Source: Streptomyces wedmorensis
GTDB lineage: Bacteria > Actinomycetota > Actinomycetes > Streptomycetales > Streptomycetaceae
Direction: 5' to 3'
DNA: 64,000 nucleotides
Assembly: GCF_000716445.1 (NCBI RefSeq)
Contig: NZ_JNWK01000010.1
Location: forward strand, 62,001 to 126,000
Shown: positions 8,579 to 17,000 of the stretch, piece after piece
How the letters are laid out: each line of letters opens with the position of its first letter
Numbering within the stretch: the stretch's first letter is position 1
Notes under the pieces: model-generated
Database searches by the model: none
Told to the model about the DNA's origin: nothing
Seen by the model: the letters and a program-made list of their open reading frames with translations, nothing else
Position numbers and translations under genes: made by a program

Positions 8579-8983
8579 CTACGCGCGGAACGAGGCGCGT
8601 CCCGCCGGGCGGGTCGTCGTCATCCGGCCGAGCGCCAGCACGCTGAGGCCGAACATGAGGACGCCCAGGGGGACATGGAACGAGGGCATGTGCGCGATGC
8701 CCGACACCACCTGGCCCGAGGCGAGCACGAGGAAGACCGAGGCGTGCGGGATGGGGCGGAGCGACCCGCCGCCGGGCCGCCACGCGAGGATCGCGGCGAG
8801 CACGTAGAGCATCGACGCGCCGTACATCACGCGGGCGCCGACCGCGTGGAGCAGCTCGCCGTACGAGGTGGACAGCAGCAGGCCAGCGGAGACCGCCTGG
8901 AGGAACAGGGTCAGGGTCTGCAGGGCGATCGAGACCCGCAGGAACGTGTGGGTGCGCGATGCAGCCGTCGTGTCGGTGGCCAT
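8579..8983 (-). CDS. Small four-helix membrane protein, likely ECF41 target
   Basis: A 134-residue protein with four hydrophobic segments (about 16-38, 44-62, 75-93 and 98-114 by eye) and a basic C-terminus. The ATG at 8983 is preceded by a GAGAGGAC ribosome site on the minus strand; longer in-frame extensions run into the divergent promoter and are rejected. I do not recognise a family with certainty. It is divergent from an ECF41 sigma factor, and a TGTCACA-N16-CGTG promoter motif points at it from 94 bases upstream, so it is probably the direct target of that sigma factor. It may be an envelope or redox-stress membrane protein; that is inference from context. Confidence 0.8.
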   Translation of the reverse strand: MATDTTAASRTHTFLRVSIALQTLTLFLQAVSAGLLLSTSYGELLHAVGARVMYGASMLYVLAAILAWRPGGGSLRPIPHASVFLVLASGQVVSGIAHMPSFHVPLGVLMFGLSVLALGRMTTTRPAGRASFRA

Positions 8984-9076
8984 CGTGCGGTCCTCTCTTC
9001 TGCCTCGCGGCGGTGGATCGTCGCGTTCTCGACGGTTCGACGACGCAGGCGCGCGAAGTGTGAGTGGGACACCGGT

Positions 9077-9103
9077 CACGTCCGGTGCGATGATCATGTG
9101 ACA
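9077..9103 (-). promoter_or_regulatory. Candidate ECF41 sigma promoter for the membrane-protein gene
   Basis: Read on the minus strand, TGTCACA (9103-9097) is followed after exactly 16 bases by CGTG (9080-9077). The published ECF41 promoter, as I recall it, is TGTCACA, 16 bases, CGTC, so the -35 is perfect and the -10 differs at one base. It faces the membrane-protein gene, not the sigma gene. Confidence 0.6.
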
Positions 9104-9150
9104 TACCGGGAGCGGGAACGGACGAGAAGAACGAGGGAGCGGTCGCGACC

Positions 9151-10113
9151 ATGGGCACCCCAGTGGAGCAGACGCACGACCGGCGCGATCCGGTGCTGAG
9201 CGAGATCCTCGGCGAGCGGCGCCATCTGACCAACCTCGCCTACCGGCTGCTCGGTTCACTGGCCGAGGCCGAGGACGCCGTCCAGGAGACGTACACCCGC
9301 TGGTACGCGATGACGCGGCGGCAGCAGGAGGCGGTCGAGTCGCCGGGCGCCTGGCTGACCACGGTGGCCGGCCGCATCTGCCTGGACGTGCTCGGCTCGG
9401 CGCGCGCCCGGCGCGAGCGCTATGTCGGCGCGTGGCTGCCCGAGCCGCTGCCCGACCGTACCGAGTGGTTCAGCGGGCGGAGCGGGAACGGCGGGGCGGA
9501 GCCTGCCGACCCCGCCGACCGGGTCACCCTGGACGAGTCGGTGCACATGGCCTTCCTGGTCGTCCTGGAGTCGATGACCCCGGCGGAGCGCGTCGCGTTC
9601 GTGCTGCACGACGTCTTCCGCTACCCGTTCCCCGAGGTCGCCGGGATCGTCGGCCGGACACCCGCGGCCTGCCGGCAGCTGGCGGCCTCGGCCCGTCGGC
9701 GGATCCGCGACGCCAGGGCCTCGGCGGCCCCGGCTGCCGGACAGGCCGCGCTGGTACGGGATTTCAAGGAGGCCTGGGAGGCGAAGGACATCAAGGCCCT
9801 CGTCGGCCTCCTCGACCCCGCCGCCTCGATGACCGCCGACGGCGGGGGCCTGGTCGGGACCGTCCTCCGTCCGGTCGAGGGCGGCGACCTCATCGCCCAG
9901 TACCTGATCCACATCGCCGACAAGGCCCCCGGGCTGACACTCCTCGAACGCACGGTCAACGGCAGGCCCGGCCTGGTCGCGCAGCACGCCGGCACGACGG
10001 TGACGGTCGCCGCGTTCGACTTCGACGGCGGCCGGGTGACGCGCATCTGGGCGGTCCGCAACCCGGAGAAGCTCCGCCCGTGGATCGAGGACGGCACGGA
10101 GGCGACCGGGTAG
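9151..10113 (+). CDS. ECF41-type sigma factor with SnoaL-like C-terminal domain
   Basis: A 320-residue sigma-70 family protein without a separate anti-sigma gene nearby. Sigma2 lies at about 15-90 and sigma4 at about 128-190 (FRYPFPEVAGIVGRTPAACRQ). A fused SnoaL/NTF2-like regulatory domain occupies about 205-315. The ECF41 signatures are all present: WLPEPL in the linker (95-100), DGGG (230-233) and NPEKL at the end (304-308). In this group the C-terminal domain modulates activity from within the same chain. The ATG at 9151 follows GAACGAGGGAGC. The divergent membrane-protein gene has a matching promoter. A 17-bp hairpin separates it from the convergent secreted-protein gene. Confidence 0.92.
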   Translation: MGTPVEQTHDRRDPVLSEILGERRHLTNLAYRLLGSLAEAEDAVQETYTRWYAMTRRQQEAVESPGAWLTTVAGRICLDVLGSARARRERYVGAWLPEPLPDRTEWFSGRSGNGGAEPADPADRVTLDESVHMAFLVVLESMTPAERVAFVLHDVFRYPFPEVAGIVGRTPAACRQLAASARRRIRDARASAAPAAGQAALVRDFKEAWEAKDIKALVGLLDPAASMTADGGGLVGTVLRPVEGGDLIAQYLIHIADKAPGLTLLERTVNGRPGLVAQHAGTTVTVAAFDFDGGRVTRIWAVRNPEKLRPWIEDGTEATG

Positions 10114-10119
10114 GACGTG

Positions 10120-10158
10120 ACGGGAGCCGTCGCCGTGGGGGACGGCGACGGCTCCCGT
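10120..10158. terminator. Bidirectional terminator between sigma gene and delta-60 gene
   Basis: A perfect 17-bp stem (ACGGGAGCCGTCGCCGT with its complement at 10142-10158) around a GGGGG loop. It sits between two convergent genes, 6 bases after the sigma-factor stop and 13 before the delta-60 gene stop. Confidence 0.8.
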
Positions 10159-10171
10159 GAGCGGGGCGGGG

Positions 10172-12214
10172 TCAGGGGCAGCTGATGCGGGTGTCGCCCG
10201 CGTCGGTGGTGCAGGTGTCGGTGCCGAAGCCGCCGTTGGCGGTGTCGTTGGCCGGCACGCCGTCGGTGGTGGTGAGGCGGTCGTTGCCGTAGTAGCCGGT
10301 CAGGGTGTCGTTGCCCGGGCCGCCGTTCAGGGTGTCGTCGCCGAAGCCGCCGTCGATGTCGTCGTTGCCGTAGCCGCCGTGGACCGTGTCGTTGCCGTAG
10401 CCGGAGCGGACGGTGTCGTTGCCGCCGAGGGCGCAGATCACGTCGTTGGCGTAACCGCCGGTCAGGGTGTCGACGCCGCTGGTGCCGATGACGGTGCAGC
10501 CGCGGGCGTTGTTGACCGAAGTGGTCGCGACGGCCGTGTTGTTGGAGCCCACGGGGTCCTGCGGGCTCCCCGTGGCGGTGGCCGTGTGCGTGATCGTGCC
10601 GGTGGAGCGGGGCTCGGCCGTCACCGTGACCGTCGCGCTCGTGCCCGGGGCGAGGGAGCCGAGGGCGCAGGAGGCCGTCGTCGCCGTGGTCGTGCAGGTG
10701 CCCTGCGGCGAGGTGGCCGAGGTGAGGGTGACGCCGGCGCCGGAGAGCGTGTCGGAGAGGGTGACGCCGGTCGCGGTGGCGGTGGAGGCCGTGGAGTTGG
10801 CGACGGTCACCGTGTAGGTGACCCGGTCGCCGATGCTGACGGGGACCGTGGGGGCCTGCGTCACCACGAGGTCCGCGCTCGGCGCCGGGGGCGTGGTGCC
10901 GTCACCGCCCAGGTAGCGGGCGAGCGCGAAGGCGAAGCCCGCTCCGTGGCCGGCCGCGACGATCTTGCCGTCGGGCTGGACGAGTACCGCGCGGGCCTCG
11001 TCGAAGTCGTTGAAGCCGGTGACCACGAAGCCGTCGCCGCCGAAGCCGGTGTCGACGGTGCCGTTGGTGTGGAAGCGGACGACTCCGAAGTCGTTCGCCT
11101 CGGCGCTGTTCGGGTCGTCGGCCCGGCCGGCGAGGACGATCCTGCCGTTGGTCTGGAGTGCCATGGCGTTGGCGGTTCCGCCGTCGCCGGGGAAGGCCAC
11201 CGAGGTACGCCCGCCGGTGGCGAAGCCTGTGTCGGCGGTGCCGTTGGCGTTGTACCGGAGGAGCGCGAAGCCGGCGCCGCCGCTCCCGGCGACGAGGATC
11301 CTGCCGTCCGGCTGTACCGCCACGGCGTTGCCGAACTCGGTGCCGCCGAAGTCCGCCGTCACCATGCCGTCGCCGCTGAAGGTCGTGTCGAGGGTGCCGC
11401 CCGGCAGGTAGCGGGCCACGCCGATGTCGAAGGCCGTGTCGCCGACGTAGCCGGTGAGGAGGATCTTCCCGTCGGGCTGGAGCGCCAGGGAGCGGGCGAT
11501 GCCGCCGGCGTCCTGGGGCGAGGTGGGGGTGAAGCCGGCGACCACCGTGCCGTCGCCGCCCAGGCTCGGGTCGAGTTCGCCCTCGTCGGTGAGTCGGACC
11601 AGGGTGAAGCCACCGCCGCCGCTCTTGCCGGCGGCGATGATCGCGCCGTCGGGCTGTACGGCGATGTCCGTGCCGTCCGCCGAGCCGCCGAACTCCTCGA
11701 TCCGTACCAGGCCGCCGTCGCCGAAGCCGGTGTCCGGGGTGCCGTCGGTGTTGTACCGGGCCACGGAGAAGAAGCAGCAGCCGCCGCCCTCTTCCGCGAT
11801 CACCTCGGTGGTGCCCGCGACGACGATCTTGCCGTCCGACGGCTGGATCGCCACCGCGTTGGCCGTGTGGGCTCCGCCGCCGAAGTCGCTGGTGACCGTG
11901 CCGTCGCCGCCGAAGGTGGTGTCGAGGCCGCCGCCCGGCAGGTAGCGGGCGAGCGCGAAGCCCGCCTCGCTGCTCAGGCCGACCATGACGAGCTTCCCGT
12001 CGCCCTGCCGCGCGATGTCATGGCCTTCGGCGTACCCCGGGAGGGGCGTCGTGACCCGGCCGCCGGTTCCGAACGTCGGGTCCAGGTCACCGGGCGCGGC
12101 CAGTGCGGTGCCGGGCGCGGCGAGGGCGAGCGCCAGTCCGCACGCGGCGAGCGCCCCGGCCCTCCCGCCGGCTCTGCGGCGCCGGCCCGGCGGCCTGAGG
12201 TGTGCTTGGGTCAT
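10172..12214 (-). CDS. Secreted delta-60 repeat / DUF11 / RTX-like protein
   Basis: A 680-residue exported protein. Residues 1-40 form a signal peptide with a very basic start (RPPGRRRRAGGR) and an ALAAPG cleavage region. Residues about 41-430 are roughly seven delta-60 repeats, each built around DGKIxxAG, FALARY and DTTFGGDGxV, a fold expected to form a propeller-like array. Residues about 445-560 form a DUF11-type immunoglobulin-like domain (VTQAPTVPVSIGDRVTYTVT). The C-terminus (about 575-680) carries degenerate RTX-like nonapeptides (GGxGNDxxxGGxGND), which bind calcium in related proteins, and four cysteines. No catalytic site is seen; a surface or adhesive role is a guess. The ATG at 12214 begins the signal peptide. 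Confidence 0.88.
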   Translation of the reverse strand: MTQAHLRPPGRRRRAGGRAGALAACGLALALAAPGTALAAPGDLDPTFGTGGRVTTPLPGYAEGHDIARQGDGKLVMVGLSSEAGFALARYLPGGGLDTTFGGDGTVTSDFGGGAHTANAVAIQPSDGKIVVAGTTEVIAEEGGGCCFFSVARYNTDGTPDTGFGDGGLVRIEEFGGSADGTDIAVQPDGAIIAAGKSGGGGFTLVRLTDEGELDPSLGGDGTVVAGFTPTSPQDAGGIARSLALQPDGKILLTGYVGDTAFDIGVARYLPGGTLDTTFSGDGMVTADFGGTEFGNAVAVQPDGRILVAGSGGAGFALLRYNANGTADTGFATGGRTSVAFPGDGGTANAMALQTNGRIVLAGRADDPNSAEANDFGVVRFHTNGTVDTGFGGDGFVVTGFNDFDEARAVLVQPDGKIVAAGHGAGFAFALARYLGGDGTTPPAPSADLVVTQAPTVPVSIGDRVTYTVTVANSTASTATATGVTLSDTLSGAGVTLTSATSPQGTCTTTATTASCALGSLAPGTSATVTVTAEPRSTGTITHTATATGSPQDPVGSNNTAVATTSVNNARGCTVIGTSGVDTLTGGYANDVICALGGNDTVRSGYGNDTVHGGYGNDDIDGGFGDDTLNGGPGNDTLTGYYGNDRLTTTDGVPANDTANGGFGTDTCTTDAGDTRISCP

Positions 12215-12381
12215 GGGAGCGGGAACCTCCGTCTTCGCTGGTGTACGGGCAGCGCACAGCTTCGTCCCGGTACTCCGCCGCTCCCCCGCAGACCGCGCCG
12301 CACTGCGCCCACTGGCCCCGGGGAACCACTCCCGTGAGGGAGCGCGCGCGGCGCCCTCCGGGTGGGGGGATACTGCCCGTC

Positions 12382-12960
12382 ATGCGAGAAGCCACGACCG
12401 GCGACGCGACGCGTCCAGCGCCCCTGATCCTCGACGCCGACGAGGTGACGTCCGGCCCCGGCCTCCGCGCCCGGTTCGCCGAGGAGGCCCATCGGATCCT
12501 GGCGGACCTGGTCAGCGGGGGCGCCGCGCTCGGCTGGGTCGAACCCCCGGCGGCCGACGAGGTGGAGCGGCTCCTCGACGACGTCGTCGTCGCGGCCCGC
12601 GCGGGCGACGGTGCCCTGCGTGCCGCGTACGCCGACGGCCGTCTGGTCGGGCTGGGGTACTGGCTCCGCTACGCGCGACCGACCCACCGTCCGCACGCCG
12701 ATCTGGAGAAGCTGGCGGTGGACGCCGCCGCGCACGGTCGCGGGATCGGCCGGGCCCTCACCGCCGCCCTGGTCGCCGACGCGGAGCGGGCCGGCATCGA
12801 GGTCCTGACCCTCGACGCCCGCGGCGACAACGCCGACGCCCTGCGCCTCTACCGGTCGCTGGGGTTCCGGGAGTACGGCCGCCTGCCCGACTTCGTCGCC
12901 GTCGGCGAGCGCCGCTACGACAAGGTCTTCTGCATGCTGGACTTCCGCGGGGAGCGCTGA
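12382..12960 (+). CDS. GNAT family N-acetyltransferase
   Basis: A 192-residue acetyltransferase. The acetyl-CoA binding motif A is clear: LEKLAVDAAAHGRGIGRALT (about 113-132), followed by LTLDARGDNADALRLYRSLGF (motif B, about 150-170). These features fit a GNAT acting on a small amine or peptide; the substrate is unknown. The ATG at 12382 lies after GGGTGGGGGG. The gene is divergent from the delta-60 gene, with 167 bases between them, and converges on the IclR gene with a 33-base gap. Confidence 0.88.
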   Translation: MREATTGDATRPAPLILDADEVTSGPGLRARFAEEAHRILADLVSGGAALGWVEPPAADEVERLLDDVVVAARAGDGALRAAYADGRLVGLGYWLRYARPTHRPHADLEKLAVDAAAHGRGIGRALTAALVADAERAGIEVLTLDARGDNADALRLYRSLGFREYGRLPDFVAVGERRYDKVFCMLDFRGER

Positions 12961-12993
12961 CGGCCCGGTGTGACGGCTACCGGCGCCGCCGGG

Positions 12994-13761
12994 TCACAGG
13001 CGCACGCCGAGGGCGTGGCTCGTGAAGGCGGTCTCCAGCTGGTGGCGTAGGTGGTGGGAGAGCGGGTCGAGGAGGTGGGCGCGCGCCATCGGCAGGGACA
13101 GGGCCAGGGTGGCCGGGACGGCGCCGGCCGAGAGGGGGACGGCGGCGCAGACGGTGCCGGGGGCGTACTCCTCGCGTTCCTGGACCGCGTGTCCCCTGCG
13201 GAGCCGGGAGAGTTTGTGCAGCAGCGCGTCGGCGTCGGGGACCGTGTACGGGGTGAGTTGTTCGGCGGGGTGGCGGGCCAGGTGGTCGCGTCGGGCTTCG
13301 GGGTCGAGCTGGGAGAGCAGGCACTGGCCGATCGCGTGCGCGTGGGCGGTGCGCCGGAAGTCCGCCCACTCCTCGACGGCCGGTATGCCGGGGCCGGAGG
13401 ACTGTCCGACCAGCTTGACCTCGCCCTCGTCGTACCGGGCGTAGTAGATGGCGGCTCCGGTCTGGTCGCGCAGGGAGTCCAGCCACGCCTGGAGATCGCG
13501 GGCGTCGGTCTGTTCGGGTACGGCTCCGCCGAGGCGGGCCGTGGCGGCGCTGATGAGGTAGCGGCCGCCGTCGCGGTGCAGATAGCCGTCGTGGGTGAGG
13601 GTGCGGAGCAGGTGGTAGGTGGTGCCGATCGGGATGTCTGTGCGCCGGGCGAGGTGCTTGGCGGTGGAGCGCGAGGGGTCTTCGGCGACGGCTGCGAGCA
13701 GGCGCATGGCTCGTCGGACGGATCCGATGAGCGTGGGGCCTGCTGTGGTGGGTGGCGTCAT
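12994..13761 (-). CDS. IclR family transcriptional regulator
   Basis: A 255-residue regulator of normal IclR length. The N-terminal winged helix-turn-helix is at about 12-75 (SVRRAMRLLAAVAEDPSRST, then KHLARRTDIPIGTTYHLLRTL). The C-terminal effector domain is at about 85-250. I chose the ATG at 13761 (MTPPTTAGPTLIGS), which follows GGGGGAACCCCGCC; a 58-residue upstream extension lacks family similarity. It lies downstream of the two GH87 genes on the same strand, behind a strong terminator, so it probably has its own promoter. IclR proteins typically control catabolic operons, so control of the GH87 genes is a reasonable inference. Confidence 0.9.
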   Translation of the reverse strand: MTPPTTAGPTLIGSVRRAMRLLAAVAEDPSRSTAKHLARRTDIPIGTTYHLLRTLTHDGYLHRDGGRYLISAATARLGGAVPEQTDARDLQAWLDSLRDQTGAAIYYARYDEGEVKLVGQSSGPGIPAVEEWADFRRTAHAHAIGQCLLSQLDPEARRDHLARHPAEQLTPYTVPDADALLHKLSRLRRGHAVQEREEYAPGTVCAAVPLSAGAVPATLALSLPMARAHLLDPLSHHLRHQLETAFTSHALGVRL

Positions 13762-13941
13762 GGCGGGGTTCCCCCTGGGGAGGCCCCTCGTCGTCGTGAG
13801 GGGCCTGTCGTCTCGTGGTCCGGTACTGCGTGGGGCGGCCCGGTCGTGCGTTCCCCCGGATACGTACGTCCTTCGCGTGGTCTTCCCCTGCATAGCCCAC
13901 CATGCTGACACCCGCTCTGACCAGGTCTGTTCCATGTGAGC

Positions 13942-13970
13942 GGCGCGGGCCCCCGGTCGGGGCCCGCGCC
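13942..13970 (-). terminator. Terminator after the GH87 operon
   Basis: A perfect 12-bp stem (GGCGCGGGCCCC / GGGGCCCGCGCC) with a 5-nt loop, 37 bases beyond the stop of the downstream GH87 gene and upstream of the IclR gene. Confidence 0.75.
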
Positions 13971-14007
13971 GGTCGCGGGTCGGGAGCGGCCTGGAGGCCG
14001 CCCGGGA

Positions 14008-17000
14008 CTACGGGTTGATGTCGATCCGGAAGGTGGATGTGGTGTTGCGCACGTCGACGGCGTTGCCGTTCAGTTCGAGGCCGTTGAACGTCACTTCGCC
14101 GACGGCCGGGCCCTGGCCGGACTCCGGCATCTCGTTGGCCCAGAGGCCGAAGCCGGACTTGGCGTCGTACGCGTCGCCGCTCTTGCGCGCGCCGGTGATC
14201 GAGACGTCGGTGAAGACCGTGTCCTTGATGGGGAACTGGGGCCGGCCGCCGACGTAGTTCGTCTGGAACATCACCCCGCTGTAGGTGGGGTCGACGATGT
14301 CGACGTGGTTGACCCTGATGCCCTGGAAGACCTTCGAGGCGGAGAAGACCCAGATGCCGGGGAAGGTCTGCGAGCCCCAGAAGTGGCCGCCGGCGCGGAC
14401 GATCGAGATGTTCTCGAAGGTGGTGGGATCCGTTCCGAAGCCGTTCATCGGGTAGCCGAAGTCGAGGGACGAGATGGTGATCCCGGAGTAGACGAGGGTG
14501 TCGGCGATGTGGATGTTGCGGAAGGTGTTGGCGTAGCCGCCGTAGACGGCCACTCCGGCCGCCCGCCAGGTCAGGGTGGTGGTGAGGTTCTCGTAGACGT
14601 TGTTCTTCATGTCGGCGCCGCCGGCGTCGACCGCCGAGAACAGCGCGAAGCTGTCGTCGCCCGTCGCGCGGGCGTCGTTGTTGGTGACGAGGTTGTCCGT
14701 GGAACCGTTGGTCATGTTGACGCCGTCGGCGAACAGGTTGCGGATCCGGGAGTTCTTGATGGTCATCCGGTCGGTGTTGGCGCCCCAGTAGAGGCACACC
14801 ATGTGCTCGTTCCAGACGTCGTCGATGACGATGTCCGACACGTTGGCGAAGTCGAACACCTTGCCCGGGCCGTCGATCCGCGAGGTGTAGTTGCCGAAGT
14901 AGGCGAAGCCCTTGAAGAGGGAGCCCTTCGCGGCGGCCTCGGCGCGGAAGCCGACGTCGGTGTTGTCCTGGGTCGAGGGCGCGTGGAACCGGGTGTACCA
15001 CGGTCCGGCGCCGACGACCTTGACCGCCTTGCCGTAGACCTGGAACTTGCTCGACGTCTGGTAGTCGCCCGGCGGCAGGTAGACGCCGACGAGGGTGCCG
15101 GTGGTGTCCATGCGGACCTTGTCGAGCGCGTTCTGCACGTCCTGGTGCGTGGTCCCGGCCGGCACGGTGTACGTGGCCGGATCGGGGTTCGCGGCCGGCG
15201 CGACCTGCTCCAGGTTCACGAAGTCGATCGCGTACGTGGAGGTGTTGGCCGCGTCCTTCTGGAGCCGGATCCTCGAGCCGGCCGGGACCGTCTCGCCGAG
15301 GAGGAGGTGCGCCTCGTCGTAGATGTGGCGCGGGGCGCCGGCGCCCGGGGAGTTGCCGGGCGCGGTCTCGTTGCCGTACAGCCAGGCGTACTTGGAGGTC
15401 AGCGGGAGCGCCTTCCTGAAGACTCCGTCGACGTAGACGTCGATGGTGGAGTCGATTCCGCCGCCGCCCGGGGCGTCCGGGATGGAGAAGCGGGTCACCA
15501 GGGTGTTGGTCGCGGCGCGGGTGGTGAACTCGACGTACTCGCCCGTCGCGTCCAGGTTGACGGCCTTGCGGCCGGACGCCTCGCCCGCGATGTCGCCGAC
15601 GGTCCGGTTGGGTCCGACGACGGTGGCTCCGCCGCCGGCCGTGCCGTCCTCCGCCTCGTACATGTCGTAGGGCATGTGCGCCCCGCGTCCGACGAACAGC
15701 GGCTGGGTGGAGGTGTTGTTGGTCCGCTTGACCGGCGGCTCGTTGGCGTCGTCGGCGAGGACGGTCCGCACGGTGTACGAGCCGTCGGCCGCGGTCCACG
15801 GGCCGAGGGTCACCTCGGCCGTGGCGCCGGGGGCGAGGGCGCCGCCGTGGGTTCCTGTGAGGGTCTTGACCGTGCCGCCCCGGGAGTCGAGGAGGCTGAG
15901 GGTGACGCCGTGGCCGCCCGAGGCGCTCGCCTCGGTGCCCTGGTTCCGCACGGTCGCCTTGAACGTGACGGTGTCTCCCGCGGCCGGGCTCGACGGTGTG
16001 GTCGTCACCGAGGCGGTGACCAGGTCGGATCCGCCTACGGGCTTGACTACGAGGGCGGTGGGGCTGGTGTGGGTGTTGTTGGACTCGTTCTGCTCGATGA
16101 CGGCGTTCGCCTCGTCGGCGACGGCGCTCAGCTGGTAGGTGCCGGCCTCGCGGGCGCCGATGGAGGCGCTGACGGTGGTCTGCGCGCCGGCGGCCAGGGC
16201 GCCGACCTGTGCGGTGGCGACCTTGGTGCCGCCGAGGCGCAGGGCGACGGTGCTGGCCGGTGCGGCGGCGGGGCCGCTGTTGCGGACGGTGGCCGACACG
16301 GTGATCGGGTCGGACTCCACCGGGGCGGCGGGCGACACGGTGAGGCCGGTGACCTCCAGGTCGGGGTTGGGTGCCGGGACGCCGATGACCTGGAAGTCGG
16401 CGAGCTGGCCGGCCGGTGCGCCGGTGTTCGCGGTGAACGTGAGCCGGACGTCGGCGACGCGCCCGGAGACCGGGACGGTGACGGTGTTGCCGCTCGCCGG
16501 GTCGAAGGTGTGGCTCTTCGCCGCTGCCAGGGTCGTGAAGGCGGTGGCGTTCTGTTCGCGGCCGAGGACCTCGATGGTCTGCGAGCGGGTCGCCCAGGCG
16601 GTGTCCGGGTTGAGCCGGAGCACGATCCGGTCGAGATCGGCGTTGGCGCCGAGCTTCACGGTCAGGGTCTGGGGGTAGCTGCCGCCGGCGCCTTCCCAGT
16701 ACGTCGCCGTGTTGTTGTCGTTGGCGTTCTCGGCGACGAACGTGTGGACGGTGGAGGAGGCGCTGATCGGCTTGGCCACGGCGAGGTCGGAGCCGGTGCC
16801 GCCGCTGCCGTTGCGGGTGACGGCGTTGCTGTCGACGGACTGGTTGCCGGCCGCGTCCCTGGCCCGGACGCGGTAGGTGACGGTCGCGGAGGCGGGCTGG
16901 GTGTCGGTGTAGGTGGTGACGCCGCCCGCGACGGTGGTGCGCAGGGTCCCGTTGGCGTAGACGTCGTAGCCGGTGACGGCGGTGTCGTCGGTGGCCGCGG

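Noticed and set aside
13762..13935. N-terminal extension of the IclR regulator
   Set aside because: The extra 58 residues show no family similarity and an ATG with a ribosome site at 13761 gives normal IclR length.
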